Of a stretch of DNA of 64,000 nucleotides, positions 9,141 through 20,945 are shown one piece after another. Position numbers and translations under genes: made by a program. Position 1 is the first letter of the stretch. Each line of letters opens with the position of its first letter. The notes beneath the pieces were generated by a model. That model saw nothing but the letters and a program-made list of their open reading frames with translations, was not told where the DNA came from and did no database searches. The DNA is taken from positions 1-64,000 of the forward strand of contig JAENZX010000015.1 of assembly GCA_016841045.1 (NCBI GenBank), given 5' to 3'. The stretch comes from Thermincola carboxydiphila. Lineage in GTDB: Bacteria > Bacillota > Thermincolia > Thermincolales > UBA2595.

Positions 9141-9563
9141 TTATTTTAGCGCTCCTGACATTTTGTCAAGGTAGCCCTGTAAAATCAGAACCGCTGCCAT
9201 TTTATCAATAACCTTCTTACGCTTGGCTCTCTTTACATCGGCTCCAATCAACATTTTTTCCGCTGCCACAGTGGTTAACCGTTCATCCCATGTTTCAACA
9301 GGAAGTCCTGCGGTTTCTTTTAGTACAGGAATAAACTCCATAACCAGTTCAGCCTGCGGCCCCAATGACCCATTCATATTTTTCGGCATCCCGACAACTA
9401 TCTTTTCAACATTGTACTGATCAATTATTTCCCTAAGCCTGGCTAGGTCATTGTTAAGCCCTGTTCTCCTTATGACTTCAAGTCCCTGAGCCGTCCACCC
9501 CAAAGGGTCACTAAGAGCAACTCCTATAGTCTTATTGCCAACATCTAAACCCATTAAACGCAA
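9141..9563 (-). CDS. ruvX: Putative Holliday junction resolvase RuvX/YqgF
   Basis: A 140-residue RNase H-fold protein. The first catalytic Asp is in [17 protein letters not shown], and [13 protein letters not shown] and [16 protein letters not shown] carry the other family motifs. YqgF proteins process 16S pre-rRNA ends and/or junction DNA. A TTG start at 9563 is chosen because AAGGTGG lies eight bases upstream and the protein then begins as the family does (MRLMGLDVG). It keeps the Bacillus order ireB-yrrK-yrzB, although an aldo/keto reductase is inserted before it. Confidence 0.92.
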   Translation of the reverse strand: MRLMGLDVGNKTIGVALSDPLGWTAQGLEVIRRTGLNNDLARLREIIDQYNVEKIVVGMPKNMNGSLGPQAELVMEFIPVLKETAGLPVETWDERLTTVAAEKMLIGADVKRAKRKKVIDKMAAVLILQGYLDKMSGALK

Positions 9564-9610
9564 TGTAATTTCCACCTTCTAAATTATTTTAATACAAAAT
9601 TCTTTACATA

Positions 9611-10558
9611 CTAAATTATTTTGATACAAAATTCTTTACATACAGGTCCACAGTAACCACATAACCTGCAAATGAGCTGGTCGACCTCAGCTTTTCCGTC
9701 AATTATTCTTATAGCACCTGCCGAACACCTGTCGGCGCAGCTGCCACAGCCTATACACCATGAATCAATCAACAGCCTGCGGGGAACAGATTTAACTTTG
9801 GCTCTAGTAACATCATCTACCTGGTTCCCGCTAAACAGAGCAATATTCATATCTACTTCTTCTATTGTCTTCATTCCTACTGCAATAGAATGCAGGTCTT
9901 TATTATCCAATACAAAAGTAAAGGCGTCTTCTGTTTTGCCAAGAAGATTCCCCCCACCCAATGGCTTCATACCATATATACCTTTACCTGCTGCCGCGGC
10001 ATTGGAGAGGGCAAACCGCATATCCTCAATAGTACCGTCATTTATCCCGATGCCATCCTTATTATAAATAGCATGTATAACGTCTATTTCCGGAACCAAG
10101 GCCGCATCCCTAACGCCCGCAACATTATGGGTAGAAATGCCAGCTGCTTTTATAATGCCTCTTTGTTTACATTCCAAAAGGTATTCATAGGCTTCCCAGT
10201 GTCCCTTTATGGTTAACATAGACTCCTGTTCATGCATAAGGAAAATATCAATGACATCTCTGCCAGTTTCAGCTCTGGCTTCCTCCACACTGGCGGCCAT
10301 TGCTTCACGGGTATAATCATATGACTTAGAAGCAATAACAACATCCCCCTGGTAGCCTTTTAAAGCTTGTCTGATATACGGGTAGGTCTTGTAATACTGT
10401 GCCGTATCCATGAAATTAACTCCGTTTTCCAGTGCATACCTGATGACGGCAGATCCTTCCTTAACAGGTAGATTGGCCTGCAGAGGTCCAACAGTAAGAA
10501 CTCCGAAGCACATCCTGGATACTTTTATTTTCGTCAAACCCAAATAATTATAGTCCAT
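9611..10558 (-). CDS. Aldo/keto reductase with ferredoxin-like tail
   Basis: A 315-residue oxidoreductase. The TIM-barrel aldo/keto reductase domain (about 1-255) has the catalytic Asp/Tyr region FMDTAQYYKTY and the Lys region VVIASKSYD. The C-terminal 55 residues hold two cysteine clusters, CIGCGSCADRC and CRLCGYCGPVCKEFC, expected to bind two [4Fe-4S] clusters. This arrangement is common in anaerobic Clostridia and suggests electron transfer to or from ferredoxin, not only NADPH. Substrate unknown. ATG at 10558 starts MDYNYLG and has GGTGAT upstream. Confidence 0.85.
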   Translation of the reverse strand: MDYNYLGLTKIKVSRMCFGVLTVGPLQANLPVKEGSAVIRYALENGVNFMDTAQYYKTYPYIRQALKGYQGDVVIASKSYDYTREAMAASVEEARAETGRDVIDIFLMHEQESMLTIKGHWEAYEYLLECKQRGIIKAAGISTHNVAGVRDAALVPEIDVIHAIYNKDGIGINDGTIEDMRFALSNAAAAGKGIYGMKPLGGGNLLGKTEDAFTFVLDNKDLHSIAVGMKTIEEVDMNIALFSGNQVDDVTRAKVKSVPRRLLIDSWCIGCGSCADRCSAGAIRIIDGKAEVDQLICRLCGYCGPVCKEFCIKII

Positions 10559-10595
10559 CAAATCACCGTTGCATAGATTTTTTTGAATAAAAATC

Positions 10596-10619
10596 AAAGG
10601 GCAGCATTGGCCGCCCTTT
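10596..10619 (-). terminator. Terminator after ireB
   Basis: AAAGGGC and complement form a short hairpin right at the ireB stop, followed by T-rich sequence on the minus strand. Confidence 0.6.
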
Positions 10620-10872
10620 ATTTATCGAGATACTGTTTAACAAGTTCTTCCACTAACTCGTCTCTTTCAATTTTGCGGATCATACTTCTGGCATTATTGT
10701 GACTGGTTATGTAAGCGGGGTCTCCTGATAACAGGTATCCTACAATTTGATTAATAGGGTTATAACCTTTTTCTTTTAAGGCATCATAAACCTTTAACAG
10801 GACATCTCTTGCTTCATTGTAATCCTCAGCTTTTACCTGAAACATCATAGTTTCTTCAAAGTTCCTGTCCAT
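10618..10872 (-). CDS. ireB: IreB family regulatory phosphoprotein
   Basis: An 84-residue protein of the IreB/YrzL (DUF965) family, with the hallmark [46 protein letters not shown]. In Enterococcus, IreB is a substrate of the Ser/Thr kinase IreK and affects cephalosporin resistance. It lies downstream of alaS, as in other Firmicutes, with a glycosyltransferase gene in between. The start has a GGGAGGG ribosome site. Confidence 0.92.
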   Translation of the reverse strand: MDRNFEETMMFQVKAEDYNEARDVLLKVYDALKEKGYNPINQIVGYLLSGDPAYITSHNNARSMIRKIERDELVEELVKQYLDK

Positions 10873-11014
10873 CCGGTTCCCTCCCTTACAGTTTTTGTTA
10901 TAACTAGTATTCTCCGTTGTTTTGATTTTTTCCTCTATACTGGTAAAAAATTTAAAATTGTATTGTGTTTAATAAAATATGCTCATTCGGGATAAATAAT
11001 ACATTCACCTTTCC

Positions 11015-12127
11015 CTAGACAGCAAGTTCTAAAATACTTTTGGCTGCCGCAATCCCCGAATCGGGTTTACCTGCTGCTTTTGCATTTACAGATAATCGCT
11101 TTCCAGTTTCAGGAGTCAACAAAATATCCCTTACCACCACAAAAATATCATCAAAAGAATTACATTTAACAGCGGCATTCTGCTCCGTAAGGAACCTGGC
11201 ATTCCAGACCTCCTGACCGTATATAACATCAAATAACACCATTGGCAGGCCAGTTGCCAGAGCTTCTGAAGTTGTAAGTCCCCCAGGCTTTGTAACCATC
11301 ACATCTGATGCTTGCATATATTCATGAATATTACTAATAAGCCCTTTGACAATAATGTTGGGCTCCCTTTTAAAAGTACGGCATAGTGACCTCTGTAGTT
11401 GATAATTAGTTCCGGTAATAATTATAACCTGAGGCTTCTCAGGAATATCAACAATTTTTTGTGCAATTTTGCCTAGATCGCCAAGTCCCCAACCACCCCC
11501 TGCAACTGTTACGACTGGATGTTCAGCCTGTATACCCATCAGTTCTCTGGCCTGCTCCTTTGTCTTCCGTTCCGTAAACAGCGGATCAATGGGGATACCG
11601 GAAGATGATATCAACTTTGGTTCGAATTTATATCGGTCAAAGTCAGCTTCCAACTTCTTGTCCCCAATAATGTACATATCTACAAAGCTGTCCAGCCAGT
11701 AACCATGTACGTCATAATCTGTTATTATTCCAACCAGCGGAATATTTAGTCCCTGATGCTTCAGTTTACAAATTACCGCTGCTGGAAACGGATGTGTACA
11801 CACAATTATATCAGGTCTAAATTCCTCAATAGTTCTTTTTATACTTCCTACAAGTAAACGGTATACGGCTTTTTTAGAGGAATCATTGATTGAGCTTTTT
11901 CTGCCATTTTCATAAATACGATGCCATAGGTGTGGTAGGTTGGTAATAACCTGAAGATAAATATTTAGGAAGGCCTTTGTTAGTTTAGGAAAGGTTCTCT
12001 TTATACTGTTGGTATGCATAACCTGAACGTTCGGTTCGATAATCTGCATACTCCTTATAAGAGCCGATGCAGCTCGCTCATGCCCTAACCCGAAAGACTC
12101 AGAAAATATTAGCACCTTTTTTGACAT
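11015..12127 (-). CDS. MGDG synthase-family glycosyltransferase
   Basis: A 370-residue GT28-type glycosyltransferase of the monogalactosyl/diglucosyl-diacylglycerol synthase group. The N-terminal acceptor domain begins VLIFSESFGLGHERAA with the expected GxGH loop, and the C-terminal donor domain has VTVAGGGWGLGDL and MVTKPGGLTTSEALA. Related enzymes transfer sugar from a UDP-sugar to diacylglycerol at the inner leaflet (UgtP in Bacillus). Substrate is not determined. It lies between alaS and ireB on the same strand. Confidence 0.8.
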   Translation of the reverse strand: MSKKVLIFSESFGLGHERAASALIRSMQIIEPNVQVMHTNSIKRTFPKLTKAFLNIYLQVITNLPHLWHRIYENGRKSSINDSSKKAVYRLLVGSIKRTIEEFRPDIIVCTHPFPAAVICKLKHQGLNIPLVGIITDYDVHGYWLDSFVDMYIIGDKKLEADFDRYKFEPKLISSSGIPIDPLFTERKTKEQARELMGIQAEHPVVTVAGGGWGLGDLGKIAQKIVDIPEKPQVIIITGTNYQLQRSLCRTFKREPNIIVKGLISNIHEYMQASDVMVTKPGGLTTSEALATGLPMVLFDVIYGQEVWNARFLTEQNAAVKCNSFDDIFVVVRDILLTPETGKRLSVNAKAAGKPDSGIAAAKSILELAV

Positions 12128-12207
12128 TTTTCTCCCTCCATCGGCATACTACATCTGTATTATGACATGATTAGGCCTGACCTTTCAATGGTTTTAAATG
12201 GCATGAA

Positions 12208-12253
12208 AAAGAGGGCAGTTAGTCCCACTCAAGTAGGTTCTACTGTCCTCTTT
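12208..12253 (-). terminator. Terminator after alaS
   Basis: A 12-base stem (AAAGAGGGCAGT with near-perfect complement) directly downstream of the alaS stop with five T after it on the minus strand. Confidence 0.8.
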
Positions 12254-12268
12254 CCAAAATACTTTACG

Positions 12269-15220
<2,952 letters not shown>

Positions 15221-15302
15221 TACAAATTTCGTTTAAAATTATACCCAAAAGGCCGGCATCTGTCAACGCTATGGCTTTAGTTCTGGGCTTTCACTCAATT
15301 CT

Positions 15303-16349
15303 TTATGAAAAATTCTCATCAACAAGTTTTAAATATATATATCTTAAGGATACCTTTAAAACAGCAGCCAAAGGTACACCCAGGAGCAGTCCGGCAAAGC
15401 CTAATAATTTCCCTCCTGAAAGCAGAGCAAAAATAATTATCAATGGATGAAGGCCCAGATTATGCCCGAGTATTTTGGGAGAAATAACAGAATTCTCAAG
15501 CTGTTGAACTATAACTATCACTGCTACGGCATATAGTGCTGTTTTTTTTGAAACCAGCAGTGATAGAGAAATGGCCGGTACAGCAGCTATGAAGGGTCCC
15601 AGGTATGGAATTAACTCAGCTACTGCTGCTATAAACCCTATAATTACAGCAAAGTCGGCACCTATGAGATACATACCGATCCCTGTCAAAGTGCCGACAA
15701 CAGCGCTAATAGTCAGATGTCCCCGAATGAATCCGCTGATTATATCGTCAACGTCCCTGACAACAGCCATAACATCACTGCGGTATTTCCTTGGTATAGT
15801 CATCTCAAAAGAATTCTTAATCCGCCTAAAATCCTTGAGAATGTAAAAAGCAAACACCGGGGCCACAATAAAACTAACAATATACGAAAACAGCTGGAAA
15901 ACAGCATCTGTCCCGGATCGGACAATATCTACCAGACCTGATTCCATGTCATGTATACTCTCGCTAACCGCTATTTTCACTGCCTGTGGGAGAGCAAAAT
16001 TGCTGTACTCTGTTTCAAAGCTGCTGATTATTTTATGAATTTCAGCAGAAAGAATTGGAATTGCCTGGATAAGTTTATTTAGCTCCTCCAGTAAAACAGG
16101 AACACCAAAAACAACTATTCCTGTGAACAAGGTAAATACAATTGTATAAACTACGAAAATAGCAAAAACTCTTGGAACTTTCTTTTTTTCAACAAACTCC
16201 ACTAAAGGATTTAACAAATAAGCTAGAAAAAAAGCAAAAATAAAGGGAAGTAATATAGTTTTAACTTTGTATAAAAAGTATAAGCCGGCAATCGAAACCC
16301 CAAGGAGGAACAATCGCCGGTAGAAAGCATTGGTCTGTAACTTATCCAT
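15303..16349 (-). CDS. AI-2E family transporter
   Basis: An integral membrane protein of 348 residues in the AI-2E (UPF0118/PerM) family. Eight or so helices are visible with the usual arrangement: two N-terminal pairs, a long amphipathic middle region (LNKLIQAIPILSAEIHKII), and a C-terminal bundle with GFIAAVAELIPYLGPFIAAVPA and LGHNLGLHPLIIIFALLSGG motifs. Family members transport diverse small molecules or cations, and the substrate cannot be inferred. It lies two bases after a small YtxH-like gene and is probably co-transcribed with it. Confidence 0.88.
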   Translation of the reverse strand: MDKLQTNAFYRRLFLLGVSIAGLYFLYKVKTILLPFIFAFFLAYLLNPLVEFVEKKKVPRVFAIFVVYTIVFTLFTGIVVFGVPVLLEELNKLIQAIPILSAEIHKIISSFETEYSNFALPQAVKIAVSESIHDMESGLVDIVRSGTDAVFQLFSYIVSFIVAPVFAFYILKDFRRIKNSFEMTIPRKYRSDVMAVVRDVDDIISGFIRGHLTISAVVGTLTGIGMYLIGADFAVIIGFIAAVAELIPYLGPFIAAVPAISLSLLVSKKTALYAVAVIVIVQQLENSVISPKILGHNLGLHPLIIIFALLSGGKLLGFAGLLLGVPLAAVLKVSLRYIYLKLVDENFS

Positions 16350-16351
16350 AT

Positions 16352-16537
16352 TTATTTCATCCAGTCTTCTGCTAAGTTTTTAACTCCTTTAACCACCCGC
16401 CGGGCTTTGTTCCTCGCCTGCTTTGTTTCCCGTGCAATATGTTTCCTATCTCTTTTAAATTGGGGCGCCGTAAAGAGCATCAAAATACCTGCAATGAGGC
16501 CACCTGTCAGCAATCCGTTAAAAAAACCCTTCCGCAT
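16352..16537 (-). CDS. YtxH-like small membrane protein
   Basis: A 61-residue protein with one N-terminal glycine-rich helix (FFNGLLTGGLIAGILMLFTAP) and a basic amphipathic tail (RDRKHIARETKQARNKARR). This is the plan of YtxH/gas-vesicle-like stress proteins. ATG at 16537 has GGGGGTG at good spacing; a GTG nine bases earlier is possible. Function unknown. Confidence 0.7.
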   Translation of the reverse strand: MRKGFFNGLLTGGLIAGILMLFTAPQFKRDRKHIARETKQARNKARRVVKGVKNLAEDWMK

Positions 16538-16560
16538 CAATGTCACCCCCTTTTCTATTA

Positions 16561-16728
16561 CTATATTTGTTCGCTTGTGCCGTAGGCGATGAGTGACCCG
16601 TCTTCGTCAACTTCGTAAATGCTTACATCATCTTTAATCTTCTTATATTCAACACAACAATCCCAACAATAATACTGGTCTACTCCGACCTTACCGGTGG
16701 CTTTGCCGCCGCAAACCGGACAGTTCAT
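16561..16728 (-). CDS. 55-aa zinc-ribbon protein
   Basis: A short gene encoding 55 residues with two cysteine knuckles: MNCPVCGG at the start and YYCWDCCVEYKK at residues 19-30, then an acidic beta-type tail ending GSLIAYGTSEQI. It is expected to hold one Zn (rubredoxin-like knuckles). The ATG is preceded by AAGGGAG and the gene lies between the PRC-barrel and YtxH-like genes on the same strand, so it is probably a real member of that small envelope-related operon. Function unknown. Confidence 0.75.
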   Translation of the reverse strand: MNCPVCGGKATGKVGVDQYYCWDCCVEYKKIKDDVSIYEVDEDGSLIAYGTSEQI

Positions 16729-16745
16729 TTACAATTCTCCCTTCT

Positions 16746-17270
16746 TCAACTGATACTTGTATCCATATCAGATTTTATATCCACATCAGATTTTGTAACC
16801 AAATTAGATACAGTTACAACCCTGTCAGCAAGAATATTTAATCCCTCGTTAGATATAGTTGACCTGCCATCAAGAAGGTCCTGAATGACACCGTCTGATA
16901 TCTCATACCCCGTTATTTCTCCCGTCTTGTCATCAACCAGCACATCTTGAATTACACCTATACAGCGTCCATCTTCCAGTTCAACCTTCAGTCCCCTGAT
17001 ATCTTTATCAATTGCTTCCCTGACATGGTCCATCTTGCTGATCTTTTTTATTACAGATTCATCTTTTATAACAAGGCAATCTTCCTCCCGCTTTAACAAA
17101 TCTACGTGTAAGAAGCCTTTTCCTTCTCTTAGCCAGCCTCCGATATCGACCAGGTAGCCAACAATCTGATTTTTTTCAGGGTCGTATATTATGTCCTTAA
17201 TTTCACCGATTGGCTTATTATCTTCCTGGGTAACGACAGGTAAACTTAATATCTTCCTACCTTTTAACAT
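16746..17270 (-). CDS. PRC-barrel domain protein
   Basis: A 174-residue protein built of two PRC-barrel domains (about 1-75 and 80-150), each with the pattern GxIxDIIYDPEKNQIVGYLVD or GVIQDVLVDDKTGEITGYEISDG. PRC barrels are small beta modules found in RimM and in sporulation proteins of the YlmC/YmxH type. The gene starts in the stop codon of the preceding membrane protein gene (TAATG overlap), so the two are translationally coupled. Specific role unknown. Confidence 0.82.
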   Translation of the reverse strand: MLKGRKILSLPVVTQEDNKPIGEIKDIIYDPEKNQIVGYLVDIGGWLREGKGFLHVDLLKREEDCLVIKDESVIKKISKMDHVREAIDKDIRGLKVELEDGRCIGVIQDVLVDDKTGEITGYEISDGVIQDLLDGRSTISNEGLNILADRVVTVSNLVTKSDVDIKSDMDTSIS

Positions 17271-17272
17271 CA

Positions 17273-17881
17273 TTACCTCCAGTTATTACCTTGCCTTAAT
17301 GTCCTGGCCCTATTATCATTCCCGAATCTATCTTGTTCCCTTATTTTCTTAAATAATGCAAATATAACAACTCCCCAAATTACAAATGATATCCAGGGTA
17401 TCAGCAAAATCAGCACAGTAGCGGCCACAGCTGTGGCTTCTTCTATTCCTGCTGCCATTTCACCACTATTCCTGCCGCTAGAAAGGTTTTTGTACCCATC
17501 CCGCAGTCGCACCATGATAAGAAACGACAGCATCGCCAAAATCCCACCAACAATCAGGCCCACTAAAATACCAAAACCTTGGAATATAGCTGCAAATATT
17601 ACAGCTCCTCCAATTATCCTAAACCCAATATTAAATAATACTGGTGTTTCTGCAGGGTTATATACGCGTACTGACATCAATTCATAGATGGCAAGCCCCA
17701 CCAATATTAGAATGACCGGTACAGACGCAAATACTTTAAAAGGTGGTCTATAAACAAGGGTTTCAGAAAACCTTGTAATTAATCCCATTAAAATCAACGG
17801 GAAGTAGGCTCTGACTCCAACGACACCGGCCAAACCGATACCAAGTCCAAAGAACATTACGGTACCCACAGCAGCCACCAC
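17273..17881 (-). CDS. DUF4126-like membrane protein
   Basis: A 202-residue integral membrane protein with five or six hydrophobic segments. The opening GLGIGLAGVVGVRAYFPLILMGL resembles the DUF4126 family (glycine-rich helix then RAYFPL). The start is uncertain: several GTG codons follow a GGTGG, and 17881 is the earliest reasonable one. It overlaps the PRC-barrel gene by one base. Function unknown. Confidence 0.65.
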   Translation of the reverse strand: MVAAVGTVMFFGLGIGLAGVVGVRAYFPLILMGLITRFSETLVYRPPFKVFASVPVILILVGLAIYELMSVRVYNPAETPVLFNIGFRIIGGAVIFAAIFQGFGILVGLIVGGILAMLSFLIMVRLRDGYKNLSSGRNSGEMAAGIEEATAVAATVLILLIPWISFVIWGVVIFALFKKIREQDRFGNDNRARTLRQGNNWR

Positions 17882-17925
17882 CTTTCAATGTCTTCTGTAT
17901 TATGTCCAAAAAAAAGAAAAAAAAT

Positions 17926-17949
17926 GCGACAGTCTCATTAGACCATCGC
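17926..17949 (-). terminator. Terminator of ArsP_2-type permease
   Basis: A 10-base stem (GCGAtGGTCT/AGACtGTCGC) is followed by eight T on the minus strand, 40 bases after the permease stop. Confidence 0.85.
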
Positions 17950-17989
17950 AAATCCTAATAATTATTTTAAACCGTAAATTCAATTCATT

Positions 17990-18925
17990 TTAACCGTAAA
18001 ACAGATGTATAATCATTCCAAAAGTTACACTTATACTAAATAGCAGGCCTATAATTTTTATTGTTTGCTTTGTGTCAGGATTTTCTTTAAAAAGTATCAG
18101 CAGGCCAAGCCCGGAACCCGCAGATAACCCTGCAACAGTAGAACCGAAACTTAAACCGCCTCGCAGGAATACTTCAGTCACAGCAACTGACGAGGCACAG
18201 TTTGGTATTAGGCCGATGAGTGCTACGATAAATGGTTGAATAATACTTTGTCCTAAAAAGACATTTTGCAAATTATCTTCTCCCACTTTAAAAATTATCA
18301 TGTTAATAATAAGAGTTGCTGAAAAAATATATACAAATACCTTCACTGTATGGATAAGTGGATGTATTAAAATTTGTTTCAAATCCGGTTGTTTAGGATT
18401 ACAGCAGTCGTGACCACAGCACCCCTTGCCAAGTGTATCAACATCAATTAACAGTTCGCTATTTTGTTCTTCCTGTATTTCGGTTTTTTCAGAAGCAGCA
18501 CACACTTCGCTTTTTACTGCAGATTGGCCGGTCTTGTTTAAGGCAAAATCTAGTGCATAGCCGGATACAATGGCAATTATCGCCTTAACCCCCAATAACG
18601 GTAATATCAGGCCAACTTTGTCCGGGTGAGCCAGAATTATCGGTACTGCTTCATCAGATGTGGAAAGGTAAACTGCCAGTAAGGTTCCAACTGTAATACA
18701 CCTTTTTGTATAAAGAGCAGTCGATATAACCGAAAATCCACATTGAGGAATTATCCCAAATGCTGCTCCCAATGCCGGACCGGCTTTTCCCGCGGTTTTT
18801 ACTTTTGCTGCAATCTGATTTCCATACCGCGTCTCTGTAATGCTTATGCCAATATAAACAAGAATTAAAAAAGGTATCATCTTACCTGAATCTATTAAAG
18901 CATCCATAAATATATCAATCATCAT
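17990..18925 (-). CDS. ArsP_2-type heavy-metal/arsenic permease
   Basis: A 311-residue membrane protein resembling the ArsP_2 family (putative 10-TM heavy-metal exporter). Two homologous halves are visible, each with a cysteine-bearing helix start: GIIPQCGFSVISTALY (about residue 60) and GLIPNCASSVAVTEVF (about 245). The central cytoplasmic loop carries a cysteine/histidine cluster, GKGCCGHDCCNP (about residues 168-179), which looks like a metalloid-binding site. It lies upstream of mnmA with its own terminator and, in the 130-165 bases before its start, a dyad that recurs near 31.1 kb in the arsenic cluster. Arsenic is the most likely substrate; other thiophilic metals are possible. Confidence 0.78.
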   Translation of the reverse strand: MMIDIFMDALIDSGKMIPFLILVYIGISITETRYGNQIAAKVKTAGKAGPALGAAFGIIPQCGFSVISTALYTKRCITVGTLLAVYLSTSDEAVPIILAHPDKVGLILPLLGVKAIIAIVSGYALDFALNKTGQSAVKSEVCAASEKTEIQEEQNSELLIDVDTLGKGCCGHDCCNPKQPDLKQILIHPLIHTVKVFVYIFSATLIINMIIFKVGEDNLQNVFLGQSIIQPFIVALIGLIPNCASSVAVTEVFLRGGLSFGSTVAGLSAGSGLGLLILFKENPDTKQTIKIIGLLFSISVTFGMIIHLFYG

Positions 18926-19058
18926 TTACACTCTCCTATCAGTGCTCATTCCTGACAGCGCCTGCAATAACCATATATTTCAAAACGATGGCTGAAGAAT
19001 TATTCTTTTCATAATTATATTATTTCCTTCCAATCCTTGTAAATAGACAGCTCAGTCC

Positions 19059-19098
19059 TGCCACTTGAAGAAGTGGCAGTTTTAGCGGCGTTTATCTA
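19059..19098. repeat. Dyad element copy 1 in 18926-19302 gap
   Basis: In the 377-base gene-free gap, a hairpin TGCCACTTGAAGAAGTGGCA is followed by TTTAGCGGCGTTT. Nearly the same string occurs at 31100-31140. The rest of the gap is AT-rich with no credible ORF. It may be a remnant end of an IS200/IS605-like element or a shared regulatory dyad. Confidence 0.5.
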
Positions 19099-19302
19099 TC
19101 GGATAAATTGTTTTCTACTATATAAATGATAGCCCGAATAAGAGATGTTCAAACAAAAACCCTTCAAATCCCGGAAATTTTTTCTCTTTCAAAATATAAG
19201 CTCTTATACTAATAGATAATACAAAATTTTTAATATATGTTTTAAATCTGACAAAAACCATCAATAAAACTTCGTTGTGACACGAAAATATGTCTAGATA
19301 AG

Positions 19303-19331
19303 AAAACCAGCCGTTTTTTAACGACTGGTTT
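19303..19331 (-). terminator. Terminator of mnmA
   Basis: AAAACCAG(C/T)CG hairpin directly after the mnmA stop, with T-rich sequence following on the minus strand. Confidence 0.85.
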
Positions 19332-19339
19332 TGGTCTAA

Positions 19340-20419
19340 CTATCGAATTATTCTACCACCGCCGACTACATAGTCTCCTTCATAATAAACTACTGCCTGG
19401 CCCGGAGTAATCGCCCTCTGAGGTTCCATAAAGGTTACCCGTATTTTCCCGTCTTCCAGAGGATATATCGTTGCATCAGCCGGCTTTGCACTGTAACGTA
19501 TTTTTGCCTTAACGGGCAACTCCCTATCAAGCTTTTCGTATAACACAAGGTTGTTATCATCAGCAATGAGTTCACTGCCAAAAACCTCATTGTCACGTCC
19601 CAAAATCACAGCATTCCGTTCTGGGTCCAGACCAACCACGTACATGGGTTCCCCAAAAGCAATGCCAAGTCCTTTGCGCTGTCCAACTGTATAAAATGCC
19701 AGACCTGAATGCTGGCCCAATACTTTCCCTGCAGTATCCAGAAAAGGCCCCGGCTCTATCTGGTTTGCTGCTTTTTCCCGCAAAAACCTGTGATAATCAT
19801 TATCGGTAACAAAGCATATTTCCTGGCTTTCAGGTTTGTTGGCGACTTTGAGGTTATATGAAGCTGCCATCTTCCGAACCTCATCCTTAGTATAATCACC
19901 CAAAGGCATCAAAGTCCGGGATAGCTGCTCCTGAGTCATATTGTATAAAGCATAGGTCTGGTCTTTACGATTGTCCTCAGCCCTTTTTATTACAAACCGC
20001 CCGAACTTTTGCTCAAAAAAAATCCTTGCATAGTGACCGGTAGCAATATACTCCGCTCCAAGAGCAACAGCTTTTTTTAAGAAAGCGTCAAATTTAATGA
20101 ACCTGTTACAGGCAATACACGGATTCGGTGTGTAGCCCGCAAGGTATTCCTGCACAAAAAGGTCTATAACCTTTTGTTCGAAGAGTTCCCTGAAATTCAT
20201 AACATAAAAAGGAATGTCAAGGGTATCAGCAACACGACGTGCATCATTGACTGCCGATAGTGAACAGCACCCCCCGTTATCCTCTTCTTTCTCAGGGTCA
20301 TCAGAGGGCCAAATCTGCATTGTAACACCGATTACTTCATATCCTTGTTCTTTTAAAAGAGCCGCGGTCAGTGAACTATCCACCCCGCCGCTCATTGCTA
20401 CTACTACTTTCTTTTTCAT
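19340..20419 (-). CDS. mnmA: tRNA-specific 2-thiouridylase MnmA
   Basis: A 359-residue enzyme that thiolates U34 of tRNA for Lys, Glu and Gln using sulfur from a cysteine desulfurase. The PP-loop SGGVDSSLTAALL is at residues 10-22, the first catalytic Cys is in NPCIACNRFIKF (about 101-107) and the persulfide-accepting Cys in PESQEICFVTD (about 200). Length is normal. It lies downstream of iscU and iscS, its likely sulfur donors, in the conserved Firmicute order. Confidence 0.96.
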   Translation of the reverse strand: MKKKVVVAMSGGVDSSLTAALLKEQGYEVIGVTMQIWPSDDPEKEEDNGGCCSLSAVNDARRVADTLDIPFYVMNFRELFEQKVIDLFVQEYLAGYTPNPCIACNRFIKFDAFLKKAVALGAEYIATGHYARIFFEQKFGRFVIKRAEDNRKDQTYALYNMTQEQLSRTLMPLGDYTKDEVRKMAASYNLKVANKPESQEICFVTDNDYHRFLREKAANQIEPGPFLDTAGKVLGQHSGLAFYTVGQRKGLGIAFGEPMYVVGLDPERNAVILGRDNEVFGSELIADDNNLVLYEKLDRELPVKAKIRYSAKPADATIYPLEDGKIRVTFMEPQRAITPGQAVVYYEGDYVVGGGRIIR

Positions 20420-20567
20420 GGTATCACCCTTCTTAGTGGTGGGTTAGGAGTGGTGAGTGTAAAATCGGAAGTTTTGCGTAGCAAACCAACCATTAACCCC
20501 CCGAGCGCAAGCGAGTGGGGGAACCCAGGCACTGCTGCCCAGGTCACTCCCCACTCTCCACTCCATA

Positions 20568-20945
20568 CTACTTCGCTTCCAGCTTGTTCTTGTAATCCTC
20601 AATTGCTTTATGCAGTGCATCTGCTGCAAGGTTTGAACAGTGCATTTTGGCCGGGGGAAGTCCGCCTAGCTCTTCTGCAACTTGCCGGTTGGTTATCTTG
20701 AGCGCTTCCTCAAGGGTTTTTCCTTTAACCATCTCTGTTACCATACTGCTTGTTGCAACCGCAGCTCCGCAGCCGAATGTTTTGAATTTAACCTCTTCGA
20801 TTATTCCTGCATCACTAACTTTGATAGAAATCCTCATGATATCTCCGCAGGTGGTATTTCCAACCTCTCCGACACCGGATGCATCAGCAACCTCTCCGAC
20901 ATTTCGCGGATTATTGAAGTGGTCCATTACTTTCTCATTATACAT
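20568..20945 (-). CDS. iscU: Fe-S cluster scaffold protein IscU/NifU-N
   Basis: A 125-residue scaffold for Fe-S cluster assembly. The three ligand cysteines are visible in NTTCGDI, TFGCGAAVATSSM and KMHCSNLAA, with the conserved Asp after the first Cys. The ATG at 20945 starts MYNEKVMDHFNNPRNVGE as the family does; it overlaps the end of iscS by eight bases, so the two are coupled. The upstream-extended reading lies entirely in iscS and is rejected. Confidence 0.94.
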   Translation of the reverse strand: MYNEKVMDHFNNPRNVGEVADASGVGEVGNTTCGDIMRISIKVSDAGIIEEVKFKTFGCGAAVATSSMVTEMVKGKTLEEALKITNRQVAEELGGLPPAKMHCSNLAADALHKAIEDYKNKLEAK

